In this document: in pieces, positions 19,168-28,155 of the stretch
Numbering within the stretch: the first letter of the stretch is position 1
Layout: every line of letters begins with the position of its first letter
Made by a program: the position numbers and the translations under genes
DNA from: Jonesia denitrificans DSM 20603
Lineage (GTDB): Bacteria > Actinomycetota > Actinomycetes > Actinomycetales > Cellulomonadaceae
NCBI RefSeq assembly: GCF_000024065.1
Contig: NC_013174.1
Span: forward strand, 186,001 to 250,000
Length of the DNA stretch: 64,000 bases
Reading direction: 5' to 3'
The notes under the pieces: model-generated
Told to the model about the DNA's origin: nothing
The model's database searches: none
Seen by the model: the letters and a program-made list of their open reading frames with translations, nothing else

Positions 19168-19278
19168 GGTCATCCCTCACAAGAAAACGGAAAACCCTAC
19201 AGTCGCCCACACGGCGCGACCAGCAGAGACGGACACGTCACCACCCGATCACAAGGCACCACACGGGGCACCCGCAAC

Positions 19279-20298
19279 CTACGCAGTGACAGGGGATGCG
19301 CCAACCTGCGGCCACCCGGCCACATCCACTGGCTGCGGTGAACGCACAGGCGCCACCCCACCCAGTGAACCTCCGAGGTGTACGCCCTCGAGCAGGTCCA
19401 GTGCAGGTTCGTGCTTATTAAACGTGTAAATGTGCAACCCGGGGGCCCCGGAGTCAAGGACCGCGTTCGCTAAATCCACTGACGCCGCAATGCCGTGAGA
19501 GTGCCGCACATGGGGGCTAGCAATCGCATCTAACTGTGCTGCTAACTCAAGGGGGACCGGTACTCCGGTCAACTGTTCCAACCGTCGTAACCGTTGTGGA
19601 TCGGTCATCGGCAAGATGCCAGCCACGATGGGAATGGTGACACCCAAGGAACGTGCCACATCCACAAACTCGGTGTACGCCGACGCCGTGTAGAACAACT
19701 GGGTGATCGCAAAGTTCGCGCCAGCTTGCTGCTTTTGCAACAGTCGGGCAGCTTCTTGTTCACGGGTTGTCCCCGCATCGCGGTTCCCCTCTGGGAACGT
19801 CGCAACCGCGATGGTTAACGGCTTCATTGCCCCACGCAGCGCCTCAGACGCATCTGCCTGACACCGTTGCGCTTCCACATCACGCAGAAGCGCAATGAGT
19901 TCGAGCGACGACACCACACCGTTGGTGGGTGGCGCCCAGTCAGGTTGGTCCTTTGGTGGGTCTCCCCGCAACGCGAGGAACGTGCGCGCCCCGGCTGCCA
20001 GGAAATCATCAATGGTGTCTGCCACGTTGTCTCGAGTCGCCCCCACACAGGTGAGGTGCGCGATCGGCAACACGTTGGTGTGTTGCACGAGAGTTTCCAC
20101 CACTGTGCGCGCCGAATCGCGGTCGCCCCCCGCTGCGCCGTAGGTGACGGACACAAAATCGGGATGCGCCTCAACAAGCTTGCGGGCAGTGTTCCAAAAC
20201 TTTGGTGCCGCCGCAGGGTTACGCGGAGGCATCAACTCGAACGACACCGTAGGCCGGTGAAATCCGCGAGCTGTGGCTGACACGTCAAAGGAAGCCAT
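19279..20298 (-). CDS. metF: 5,10-methylenetetrahydrofolate reductase
   Basis: 339 residues, single-domain FAD TIM barrel. PTVSFELMPPRN at the N-terminus carries the catalytic glutamate. DFVSVTYGAAG, HLTCVGATRDN, RTFLALRGDPP, ITQLFYTASAY and AGILPMTDPQRLRRL follow in order. It makes 5-methyl-THF for the downstream MetE. The ATG is 11 nt from the end of a SAM-sensing aptamer, so folate methyl supply and methionine synthesis are controlled together. Confidence 0.96.
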   Translation of the reverse strand: MASFDVSATARGFHRPTVSFELMPPRNPAAAPKFWNTARKLVEAHPDFVSVTYGAAGGDRDSARTVVETLVQHTNVLPIAHLTCVGATRDNVADTIDDFLAAGARTFLALRGDPPKDQPDWAPPTNGVVSSLELIALLRDVEAQRCQADASEALRGAMKPLTIAVATFPEGNRDAGTTREQEAARLLQKQQAGANFAITQLFYTASAYTEFVDVARSLGVTIPIVAGILPMTDPQRLRRLEQLTGVPVPLELAAQLDAIASPHVRHSHGIAASVDLANAVLDSGAPGLHIYTFNKHEPALDLLEGVHLGGSLGGVAPVRSPQPVDVAGWPQVGASPVTA

Positions 20299-20308
20299 GA
20301 CTAATTCT

Positions 20309-20410
20309 CCATCGGATCTGGCGTTAGCACCCGTTTCCCTGTGGAGGCTTCCGTTCAGGAGTGGGTTGCTGCGGCGTCAACGAGCCAGAACTCTCGGCCG
20401 CTCTGGATGG
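20309..20410 (-). promoter_or_regulatory. S-adenosylmethionine riboswitch (SAM-I/IV clan) of metF-metE, translational type
   Basis: Read on the minus strand, P1 is CCATC (20410-20406) pairing with GATGG (20313-20309). The core has CAGAGCGGC, the P2 stem GCGGC/GCCGC with inner CGAG/CTCG, then GCAACCC, the P3 stem, and GGGTGCTAACGCCAGATCC. The P2 loop TCTGG can pair with CCAGA after GGTGCTAA, the SAM-I pseudoknot. The P4 hairpin of SAM-I is missing from the junction. The GGAG ribosome site of metF (20310-20307) overlaps the 3' strand of P1, and the ATG lies 8 nt after it, so ligand-stabilised P1 would block translation. No terminator is seen between aptamer and start codon. Confidence 0.88.
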
Positions 20411-20429
20411 AACAGAACACGATCAGTGT

Positions 20430-20446
20430 GCACCGGATTCCGGTGC
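20430..20446. promoter_or_regulatory. perfect palindrome upstream of the metF riboswitch; candidate operator
   Basis: GCACCGGA-T-TCCGGTGC, 8-bp arms around one base, ending 20 nt upstream of the riboswitch 5' end on the minus strand. That is where the metF promoter should lie. No matching copy was noticed elsewhere in the window. The binding protein is unknown. Confidence 0.4.
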
Positions 20447-20557
20447 GTGAACAACCAGCGTCCACATTGTGGGCTTCTGTGTCGCGGGTGGAGAACTTCT
20501 TTCTTTCACCCTGTAAGTCCACGGGGAGTTGTGACACAAACATGGTGGGGACACAGT

Positions 20558-20610
20558 GGTGCCGCCCAGATCACAACAGGGCTTTGGGGGAAGCGTGATC
20601 GGGCGGCACC
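20558..20610. other. long stem-loop in the metF divergent promoter region
   Basis: Arms GGTGCCGCCC-A-GATCAC and GTGATC-GGGCGGCACC form 16 pairs with one bulged base and a 20-nt loop. It sits between divergent genes, so it is not the terminator of an annotated neighbour. It could be a relic terminator, an upstream leader structure or a protein site. Confidence 0.6.
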
Positions 20611-20653
20611 AAACCCTTAGTGCCGGGTTGATTGATGAGGAAAAGGTGGAGGC

Positions 20654-21280
20654 ATGTCACCAGTGACACCTGCGACGGGGATCATGCTTGCTCCCGAGGG
20701 ACGCAGGTTCTCTGCGCCTCTTGTTTCTCGGTTTCGCGTGGTGACTCTTCCGCGACCGGTGCTGGTTGTGTTGGCTGCGACAGGGCTGGGTGTCGTGTTG
20801 ATCGGTGTTGATCACGGGGTGTCCTCGGTCGGTACCCGAAGTGGTTCTGTGTCCAGTTTTGCGGCGGTGATTGACCCGCAGGTGTCATGCTCGCAGTGGT
20901 GGCTGATCACCCACCTGGCATTGATGTTACTCATTCCTTTTGTCATGTTGTGGGCGGTGCAGCCGTTGTCCCAGGAGCCCGCCGCCCGACGCGCCGCGAA
21001 CTTACCGCAGGTGCCCCTGTTGATCGCAGCGTTAACAATCACGGTCGGGTCTGCACTGGTGATCACGGTGGCGTCCATGATGCCCATGGTGCAACCCTTC
21101 GCGCATGCGGCGACCGTGTATGCGGCGAGTGGCCCCTTTGTATCACTGGGGTTGTGGGCTGCCTTGTTTGCTGGGACTTTTGCTGCTGAATCACGCCGTT
21201 GGGGGTACGTGTGGTGGGTGTGTTTGATGGGAGTGCTCGCAGTGGTCGTTGAAGGCGGGTTGCATCTTCTTGTGCGCTAG
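20654..21280 (+). CDS. polytopic membrane protein of unknown function
   Basis: 208 residues with about five hydrophobic segments (roughly 35-55, 82-102, 120-147, 156-178 and 187-206) and almost no soluble domain. I recognise no family motif. The start ATG follows AAAGGTGGAGGC. It is 81 nt upstream of an ABC exporter pair and could be a partner, but nothing in the sequence proves this. Confidence 0.72.
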   Translation: MSPVTPATGIMLAPEGRRFSAPLVSRFRVVTLPRPVLVVLAATGLGVVLIGVDHGVSSVGTRSGSVSSFAAVIDPQVSCSQWWLITHLALMLLIPFVMLWAVQPLSQEPAARRAANLPQVPLLIAALTITVGSALVITVASMMPMVQPFAHAATVYAASGPFVSLGLWAALFAGTFAAESRRWGYVWWVCLMGVLAVVVEGGLHLLVR

Positions 21281-21361
21281 TTACATCGGGTGTGACCAGG
21301 ATCAATAACCGATGCGCGCACCTACTGAGTGCCACCATGTTGCGTGTGTTAGGTTGCAGTC

Positions 21362-23251
21362 ATGTCGGCGTCCCACCCTTCGTCACCCCCGTCCTCACGA
21401 CCTGATTCTGTGACGACTTCCCGGCCAGGTCACCCCGGTCACCCAACCGGCAATGGTCACCCCGGCGACCGTGACGGTTCTCGCGCAAAGGGCGGGCCAA
21501 GTGGGCCGCCGCCGGTGGACCCAGCGTTGCTGTACTCACCACTTCTTGCCCGCACAACTCGTTGGTCGGCAGTGTTGTTCAGTGCCGCATCGGTTGTCAC
21601 GGGCCTGTTGTTTGTGCTGGTTGGCGCGGTGGTGGACCGGTATCTCGCGACCTCAGGGGCCACCCCAGACATTGTGGAAGCAGGGACGCTTCCAGACGCA
21701 AACCAGGCCCCGTTTGCTCCGCTTGTTGCGGGAATCAGCCCAACAGTAGGGGAATGGTCCACCCTGGTGGTCGCGGTTCTTGCCGCCGTGCTCACCGGTG
21801 CCGGGGTGTGGGTCACGGCGCGAGGAAGCGCGCGTGAAGAAGCAACGGTCCGTGACCGCATCATTCGGCAGATCTTGCGGGTCGGGCCAACGCCACGGGC
21901 GGGTGATCGCACGGGAGCAGTGGTGTCCATGGCCATGGACGGCGCGGAACGGGTCGCCGCGTACCGGGTGGGGTTTGTGGGTCCATCGGTTGCTTCGGTG
22001 GTGTCGCCGGTGTTGGTGTTAGGTGTGATTGCGCTGTTCATTGATTGGGTGACAGCGCTTGTTGTGCTGGTGTTAGTGCCACTTATTCCGGCTGCTGTGT
22101 ATGGGTTTCAGCGGGCGTTTCGGCGGGTGTCAGGTCAGTCCCGGGCGCAACGTCAGGCGTTAGCGGCCGATTATTTGGATGCGTTGCAAGGGTTAACTAC
22201 CTTGCGTTTGTTACGGGCGGCTCCCCTCATGCAAGCACGGTTGGCGGCTGCAGGTGAACGCAACCGCCGCTCTGTGATGCGGTTGCTTGCGGTCAATCAG
22301 GTTGTCATTTTGGTGACTGACGGCGTGTTTTTCCTCATCATGGTGTCTGCGCTGGCGGTGCTCGCGGTGGTGCGTCTTGACGCTGATGTGATTACCGCCG
22401 GTCAGGGGTTGGCGTTGATCCTGATGACTACAGTGTTGTTGGAGCCGTTGGCGAAGGTGGGGTCATTCTTTTATGTCGGGTTGGGTGGCCGGGCTACAGA
22501 GCGTGGCATCGCACGGATCCTGCGTAGTCAACCTGGCGTGGTTGGTGGTCGTGATCCGCTGGGTGCAGTGGCTTCTGCTTCTGTTCCAGTGCTTGAATTT
22601 GCCGATGTGACCTGCGGTTACGGGGATACGCCGGTTCTTCGTGGAGCGAGTTTTTCGGTCAATGCAGGGGAGCATGTGGCCATTGTGGGGCGCTCGGGGG
22701 CCGGTAAATCTACGATTGTGCGGCTCATTGAACGTTCGTTAGACACGCAGGGAGGGCAGGTCCTTTTTGGTGGCGTTCCGGTGACCGATGTGACGGTGAC
22801 GTCAGCGCGAGCGTTCAGTGCGGTGGTGCGACAGTCCACCTACCTGTTTACGGGGACGATCCGTGAGAATCTTGCGGTTGCCTGCCCTGACGCTAGCGAC
22901 GAAGACATGTGGGCGGCGCTAGCACGCGCTCACCTTCGGGCGGACGTTGAGGCAATGCCCAACGGGTTGGACACACGTGTGGGTGAACGCGGGGCGACAC
23001 TGTCCGGGGGGCAGGCGCAACGGCTTTCTTTAGCACGGGCGTTATTGTCGGGGTCTGGACTCATCGTGTTGGATGAACCGACGTCACAAGTCGATGTGGC
23101 CAGTGAGCGGGCGATCCTTGATGCCATTGATGAGATGGTGCGCAGTGGGGAGCGCACAGTTGTCACGATCACTCACCGGGCTTCGTCGTTGCGCACGGTC
23201 GATCGTGTTGTGCGCGTCGAGGGTGGCGTTGTTCAGGAGGTGACACAGTGA
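21362..23251 (+). CDS. ABC exporter half-transporter, subunit 1 (CydD-like)
   Basis: 629 residues. A ~60-residue Pro/Gly/Ser-rich N-terminus precedes a six-helix membrane domain (about 65-370) and a nucleotide-binding domain. NBD motifs: Walker A VGRSGAGKST, signature TLSGGQAQRLSLARAL, Walker B GLIVLDEPTS and the switch His in VVTITHRAS. It pairs with the next gene, whose GTG overlaps its stop by 4 nt, so the product is a heterodimeric exporter. CydDC (thiol export for cytochrome bd assembly) is the closest architecture, but no cydAB genes are present, so the substrate is open. Confidence 0.85.
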   Translation: MSASHPSSPPSSRPDSVTTSRPGHPGHPTGNGHPGDRDGSRAKGGPSGPPPVDPALLYSPLLARTTRWSAVLFSAASVVTGLLFVLVGAVVDRYLATSGATPDIVEAGTLPDANQAPFAPLVAGISPTVGEWSTLVVAVLAAVLTGAGVWVTARGSAREEATVRDRIIRQILRVGPTPRAGDRTGAVVSMAMDGAERVAAYRVGFVGPSVASVVSPVLVLGVIALFIDWVTALVVLVLVPLIPAAVYGFQRAFRRVSGQSRAQRQALAADYLDALQGLTTLRLLRAAPLMQARLAAAGERNRRSVMRLLAVNQVVILVTDGVFFLIMVSALAVLAVVRLDADVITAGQGLALILMTTVLLEPLAKVGSFFYVGLGGRATERGIARILRSQPGVVGGRDPLGAVASASVPVLEFADVTCGYGDTPVLRGASFSVNAGEHVAIVGRSGAGKSTIVRLIERSLDTQGGQVLFGGVPVTDVTVTSARAFSAVVRQSTYLFTGTIRENLAVACPDASDEDMWAALARAHLRADVEAMPNGLDTRVGERGATLSGGQAQRLSLARALLSGSGLIVLDEPTSQVDVASERAILDAIDEMVRSGERTVVTITHRASSLRTVDRVVRVEGGVVQEVTQ

Positions 23252-24951
23252 ACCAGTCGTTGTCAGCGTTGTGGTGGAGTGCCACTCATGTGCGTTCCGT
23301 GTTGTGGCCGCTCATCATCTCGACGGTGTGCCGCATCATTGACCAGGTGTTGGCGGTGGCGCTGCTTGCTGTTGCTGCGACCGGGGTAGCCCGAGCTGTC
23401 ACAAGCACCGTCCATGTGGGGCACCTGGTTTTGGTGTTAGCAGGCTTGACGCTCATGAAAGCGATCGTGCGGTACGTCGAACAGTACTCAGGGCACTATG
23501 TGGCGTTTAAAGCACTCGAAGAGCTGCGGGTTTTCGCTTTTTCGCGGCTGTGGCCAGGTGCTCCAGCAAACACTGTCACTGCGCACACCGGTGACCTGCT
23601 CACCCGTGTCACTAAAGACATTGACCGGGTTGAAGTGTTTTTCGCTCACACCATCGCCCCGGTCATCTCAGCGGTCGTTGTCCCGGTGGGTGTCCTTGTC
23701 TGGTTGGGCGCCGCAACGTCCCCTGTGGTGGCGTGGATCGCCGCTGTGGGAGTGTTCCTTGTGGGAGTTGTTACACCTACGGTGGGGTGGTGGTTCACCC
23801 AACGTGTCAGTGCTGGCCACGCCAGCGACCGCACTGGGTTTTCCCAAACTGTCACTGAAACTGTCCAAGGTGTCGCCGACATTGTGGGATACGGCTACGA
23901 ACACCCATGGTTGGAACGTTCTACCTCATTGATTGACACCATCGCCCAGGACAATACCCACCGCGGTACGATCACCGCGATTCGACGTTCCCTGACCGTC
24001 GCCTTCACCCTCATCACGGTGCTGCTTGTCCTGGGGGACGCCGGTGCACGGTTTGTTCAAGGCACCTTCACGGTGGAGCAGTTAGCGCTTGCTGTGGCGG
24101 TCACGTTGTCGAGTTTTTCGGCATCGAAGGCAATTGACACGTTACTTGCAGACCTTGATGTTGCTGGTTCGGCTGCTGCCCGGTTGCGGGCGGCAGTATC
24201 GACCCAGCCCGCGGTTGTTGACCCGGCCCACCCTGTGTCGTTGCCTGCAGGTGGGTTGTCTGTTCAGTGGGATGCGGTGACGTTTGCTTATCCCGGTGCG
24301 CCAGTGCCTGTGCTGACCGATGTGTCGTTGAGCATCCCGGCTGGGTCGCGTGCGGTCATTGTGGGACGGTCAGGGTCGGGGAAGTCCACACTGGCGCATC
24401 TTCTGCTGCGTTTCTGGGATTGTGACCAGGGGCGGATCTTGGTGGGGGGTGTTCCTATCACAGATGTGGTGCAGGATGAGTTACGGGGGCGGGTGGCGTT
24501 GGTTTCTCAACGTACTCACTTGTTTGCGATGAGCATCGCCGATAACCTCCGCCTTGCTGACCCGTCGGCTTCTGATGAACGGTTGCGGCAGGTGTGTGAG
24601 GTAGCGCAGCTTATGGAAGACATTGACCGGTTCCCCGACGGTTGGGACACCTTGGTGGGTGAGTTTGGCGAGTCGTTGTCCGGGGGGCAGCGTCAACGTG
24701 TTGCATTGGCGCGGGCGCTTCTGACTCCTGCCGATGTGTTTGTGCTGGATGAATACACCTCCAGCCTTGATGAGGTCACTGCTCAGCGTCTTCGGGTGGC
24801 TTTGCGTGGGGCTCGACCGGGCGCAACGCTCATTGAGATTACCCACCGTCCCAGTGATGCGGCGGATGCGGACCTGGTGTTCCAGGTCGATCACGGCATT
24901 GTCACCCAGGTGACTGCTGAGGAAGTTCTTGCAGCGGTCCCGGAGCGATAG
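23248..24951 (+). CDS. ABC exporter half-transporter, subunit 2 (CydC-like)
   Basis: 567 residues from GTG 23248, overlapping the previous stop by 4 nt and preceded by AGGAGG. The membrane domain spans about 1-310. The NBD has Walker [11 protein letters not shown], signature SLSGGQRQRVALARAL, Walker B VFVLDEYTSSLD and ITHRPS. In Walker B the usual Glu-Pro is Glu-Tyr, so the catalytic glutamate is kept. The pair of unequal subunits and tight coupling indicate an obligate heterodimer. Confidence 0.85.
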   Translation: MNQSLSALWWSATHVRSVLWPLIISTVCRIIDQVLAVALLAVAATGVARAVTSTVHVGHLVLVLAGLTLMKAIVRYVEQYSGHYVAFKALEELRVFAFSRLWPGAPANTVTAHTGDLLTRVTKDIDRVEVFFAHTIAPVISAVVVPVGVLVWLGAATSPVVAWIAAVGVFLVGVVTPTVGWWFTQRVSAGHASDRTGFSQTVTETVQGVADIVGYGYEHPWLERSTSLIDTIAQDNTHRGTITAIRRSLTVAFTLITVLLVLGDAGARFVQGTFTVEQLALAVAVTLSSFSASKAIDTLLADLDVAGSAAARLRAAVSTQPAVVDPAHPVSLPAGGLSVQWDAVTFAYPGAPVPVLTDVSLSIPAGSRAVIVGRSGSGKSTLAHLLLRFWDCDQGRILVGGVPITDVVQDELRGRVALVSQRTHLFAMSIADNLRLADPSASDERLRQVCEVAQLMEDIDRFPDGWDTLVGEFGESLSGGQRQRVALARALLTPADVFVLDEYTSSLDEVTAQRLRVALRGARPGATLIEITHRPSDAADADLVFQVDHGIVTQVTAEEVLAAVPER

Positions 24952-25097
24952 GTGCTGGTGGAAGACCTGCGGTTGTGGACCTTGTGAAGCGTTCAAGATG
25001 CGAACCTCAAGAACCTGCGGCAGGGTGAAGAGGGACGGGCACACCGCTGTTGGAGTGGTTGGGCCCTACCATGACCATTCGCCTGAAGGAGGAACAC

Positions 25098-25271
25098 ATG
25101 GGACTCGGAGACAAAATCAGCAACAAAGCTGAAGAACTCAAAGGCAAGGCGAAAGAAGCATACGGCGACGCAACCGACAACGAGCGTGTCGAAGCTGATG
25201 GAAAAACCGACCAGGCGAAAGCCAACATGAAGCAGGCAGGCGAGAACGTCAAGGACACCTTCCGAGACTGA
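25098..25271 (+). CDS. CsbD family general-stress protein
   Basis: 57 residues from ATG 25098, which follows AAGGAGGAACAC. The sequence is highly charged and helical (GLGDKISNKAEELKGKAKEA, then DGKTDQAKANMKQAGENVKD), the CsbD pattern seen in sigma-B-type and osmotic stress regulons. The molecular role is unknown. A strong terminator follows 28 nt later. Confidence 0.9.
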   Translation: MGLGDKISNKAEELKGKAKEAYGDATDNERVEADGKTDQAKANMKQAGENVKDTFRD

Positions 25272-25299
25272 CGCTCGCACAGCGAAGAACCACCCCCGG

Positions 25300-25331
25300 G
25301 GCGGGATCAACTCACGCGAGTTGGTCCCGCC
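25300..25331. terminator. stem-loop terminator shared by csbD-like and MFS genes
   Basis: 14-bp stem (GGCGGGATCAACTC and GAGTTGGTCCCGCC, one G-U wobble) around ACGC. It serves both convergent genes. The last codons and stop of the MFS gene (stop at 25307-25309) lie inside the hairpin. Confidence 0.85.
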
Positions 25332-26905
25332 TCTGGCGTTACCTGGAGGGTTGGGCCTAACCGGAAGCTGGTCGCCAACCCGATCAGTAGTGCGAGCGCT
25401 GCGGTGATTCCAGCGAACTGGACGCCCTGGGTCAGGGCTTCGCGCGCAGCGTCGGCGATTGGAGCGGTGGCTGGGTTTCCACTGAGTTGCGGAATGAGTG
25501 CGCCTGATGATCGTGTCATGGAGTCCACGAGTTCTTGGGCGTCAGGGTTGGATGCCAGGAACTCAGAGAGTCGGGATTCGGTTCCTGTTGTGAGTGTTGT
25601 GAACAAGACGCTGCCGAGAACGGCGATACCGAGTGCGGATCCTACTTGACGGGCTGTGGACTGGGTGGATGATCCTTGACCTGATCGGTCGCGTGGGACG
25701 TCCACCAAAATGGTGGCAGTCAGTTGGGAGGTGGCGAACCCAACTCCAACACCATAGATGAACAATGTGGTAGTTGTGAGCCACAGCGATGAGTCAGGGC
25801 GTAATAGGAGGGCCAACGCTGTTAAGCCGGCTATTTCCAAAACTAAACCGGTACGCACCATGACAATCGGTGTGAGTTTCTTGCTGAGTGCTGAGATCGC
25901 TCCAGAAGCAAGGAACGAGCCGACAGCCAAAGGGATGAGCGCTAAACCGGCGTCAAAAGCATCTAAACCAAGGGCGTACTGGAACCACAACGGCAGTGAA
26001 AGGATGATCCCGAACTCGCCCATCGACACCACCATCGCAGTGATGTTTCCGTTGCGGAATGAGGTGATCTGGAAGAGCGATAGGTCAACGATGACGCTTA
26101 ACCCGTGCTGGGCGCGGCGGTGTTCCCACCACACAAAAACGCTCAGGATCCCTAATGCGCCCAGTAGCGCAAACGGGATGACCGACCATGATCCAAGGGA
26201 CACATTCGCAGTTGGTGCTGCCAGCCACCAACCGTACACTCGACCTTCAATCAGGGCGAACACTAAAGCCCCAAACCCGGCGATAGACAACAGGCCACCC
26301 ACCCAGTCGGTGAGCCGTTCAGCACTGGTGTCGCGAGACTCAGCGACCGCCCACACCACAGCTGCACCAATGAGCACAACGAGCGGAACGTTGATCAAGA
26401 AGGCCCAATTCCATGTGTGGTACGTGGTGAGCCACCCGCCTACAACAGGTCCTACTGCCGCCATCCCGCCAATGGTGGAACCCCAGATAGCGAACGCGAT
26501 CGTGCGCTCGCGCCCGGTGAAGGTGGTGTTGAGTAACGACAAAGTTGTGGGCAGAATCATCGACCCGCCAATGCCTTGCACGGCTCGGGCGAGAATGAGG
26601 ATTCCCCCGGAATCAGCACTGGAACACCATAATGACGATGCGCCAAAAAGTATCAAACCAATCATTAGGATCCGCCGCCGCCCCACACGGTCTGCGATGC
26701 GCCCCCACACGAGAAGCAACGCGGCAAACACCAATGTGTAAATCTCTTGGACCCATTGCACCTGGGTGGTGGAAATTCCCAGGTCAGTGATGATGGAGGG
26801 GATTGCCACCGATACGATGGTGGAATCCATGATGATCAGGGCAACTGAGAAACTAATGGCCGCTAGCCCCCACCAGCGGCGCGCATGGTGCGCGGGAGAG
26901 TTCAT
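25307..26905 (-). CDS. MFS drug transporter, DHA2 (EmrB/QacA-like, 14 TM)
   Basis: 532 residues with about 14 hydrophobic helices. Typical DHA2 features include MDSTIVSVAIPSI in TM1 (the Asp of motif D1), WGRIADRVGRRRILMIG (motif A), and RAVQGIGGSMILPTT (motif B/C region). Such pumps export cationic drugs, dyes or lipids with protons. It begins 9 nt after an AAA ATPase gene on the same strand. No TetR-type regulator lies beside it. Confidence 0.92.
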   Translation of the reverse strand: MNSPAHHARRWWGLAAISFSVALIIMDSTIVSVAIPSIITDLGISTTQVQWVQEIYTLVFAALLLVWGRIADRVGRRRILMIGLILFGASSLWCSSADSGGILILARAVQGIGGSMILPTTLSLLNTTFTGRERTIAFAIWGSTIGGMAAVGPVVGGWLTTYHTWNWAFLINVPLVVLIGAAVVWAVAESRDTSAERLTDWVGGLLSIAGFGALVFALIEGRVYGWWLAAPTANVSLGSWSVIPFALLGALGILSVFVWWEHRRAQHGLSVIVDLSLFQITSFRNGNITAMVVSMGEFGIILSLPLWFQYALGLDAFDAGLALIPLAVGSFLASGAISALSKKLTPIVMVRTGLVLEIAGLTALALLLRPDSSLWLTTTTLFIYGVGVGFATSQLTATILVDVPRDRSGQGSSTQSTARQVGSALGIAVLGSVLFTTLTTGTESRLSEFLASNPDAQELVDSMTRSSGALIPQLSGNPATAPIADAAREALTQGVQFAGITAALALLIGLATSFRLGPTLQVTPEAGPTRVS

Positions 26906-26914
26906 GTAGTCATG

Positions 26915-28018
26915 CTACGCCCGGGTGGGCCACACCCAACTGGTGCCACTGAACCGGTCTTGCCCCTCAATGTGGGTGTCGTGGCCGTTGTGACTGAGGT
27001 GGATGTGGTGGGCGTCGTCGCCGAGCGCATCAACAAGTGCGGTGGCGTGGGACACGACAAGGATTTGGGTGGAACGTGAACCCACAAGGATCAGGTCAGC
27101 GATCGCGGGAAGCAGCGAGGGGTGAATGCTCCCTTCGGGTTCGTTGAGCACAAGGAACTTGGGTGGCCGCGGAGATAAAAGGATCACCGCGAGCATGAGG
27201 AATCTCAGTGTCCCGTCGGATATTTCCGATGCGTCCAGTGCCCGTGTCAAACCGGTTGACCAGCGTAGATATGCGTATCCCCGGTCGTCTTCTTCAACGG
27301 TGACGGTTGCTTGTGGGAATGCGCGAGACACAGCGGTGTGTAGCGCTTCGGTGTCACCGACCCGCAGCACGGTGGCGAGCGCTGCCGCGAAGTTCCCACC
27401 ATCAGGGGTCAAGCAAGGACTGAATGTGGCTGGGGATGGCTGGCGGGCGGGGGCGTGCAGGTCGACCCGAAGCGCATCGTAAAACTGCCAGGACCGTGCC
27501 TGCTCCCGTAGTGCGTACAGTTCAGGTGAGACGGTTGGGTCAGTCAGCGTGGCGATCATGGATTCTTCGATGCGGGGCCGCCAACCGGATACGTCCAGGG
27601 ATCCTGTATCAGAACGGAGGGACACTGCTTGGTTACGGCGTTGCGCGAGGATTGTTGAGGGGCGCGGGTGGGTGCCGTGCCACAGTGTTTCCACTTTCAC
27701 TTCGGGGTCGAGTGGGAACGGGCTAAGTTGCGGCAAACCCAGTTCGATCGCGTAGTTGAGTTCGTCAACGGCCACACCAAGCCGTAACGCCACAGGGCCA
27801 GTGCGCCGCCGCCCTGCATGCAGGGCGTTGCGCATCCCTCCCTCCCATGCGAGTGAGGTCAGTGCACCGTCACGGATGATGTCTGTCATCAGGCGCATCC
27901 CCCGGTACAGGGTGGATTTTCCGGATCCGTTGGCACCGGTCACCACGGTCAGGGGGTGGAGGTCCACGGTCACATCAGCAAGGGAGCGGTACTTCTCAAA
28001 AGCGAGGGTACGGATCAT
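26915..28018 (-). CDS. AAA ATPase, SMC/RecF-like (AAA_21)
   Basis: 367 residues from ATG 28018 (MIRTLAFEKYRSLADVTVDL). Walker A is TGANGSGKSTLY. The C-terminal half has SDGTLRFLMLAVILLSP (signature region) and KFLVLNEPEGSIHPSLLP (Walker B), then LVVSHATALVDAL. This is the abortive-infection/OLD-like or generic RecF-type ATPase layout without a TOPRIM or nuclease domain, and no toxin partner is adjacent. An upstream in-frame ATG at 28048 is possible. Confidence 0.85.
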   Translation of the reverse strand: MIRTLAFEKYRSLADVTVDLHPLTVVTGANGSGKSTLYRGMRLMTDIIRDGALTSLAWEGGMRNALHAGRRRTGPVALRLGVAVDELNYAIELGLPQLSPFPLDPEVKVETLWHGTHPRPSTILAQRRNQAVSLRSDTGSLDVSGWRPRIEESMIATLTDPTVSPELYALREQARSWQFYDALRVDLHAPARQPSPATFSPCLTPDGGNFAAALATVLRVGDTEALHTAVSRAFPQATVTVEEDDRGYAYLRWSTGLTRALDASEISDGTLRFLMLAVILLSPRPPKFLVLNEPEGSIHPSLLPAIADLILVGSRSTQILVVSHATALVDALGDDAHHIHLSHNGHDTHIEGQDRFSGTSWVWPTRA

Positions 28019-28098
28019 GGTTGCGACGCTACCGTCACCACCTGACATCGTGACGTGTTGCTGGAATACGTGGCGGTAGCGGGAATCAGATAGGGTAG

Positions 28099-28112
28099 TG
28101 GGAGCGCTACCA
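28099..28112. promoter_or_regulatory. CelR/LacI-family-like operator upstream of the GH3 gene
   Basis: TGGGAGCGCTACCA, within the larger inverted repeat GGTAG...CTACC, 44 nt upstream of the GH3 start. It differs at one base from the published CelR operator TGGGAGCGCTCCCA, which controls cellulase genes in Thermobifida. This implies cellobiose-type induction by a regulator encoded elsewhere. Confidence 0.7.
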
Positions 28113-28155
28113 CACCTGTGTTGTTCGACCTCGTTTTGTTGGCAAGGAGGCCACC

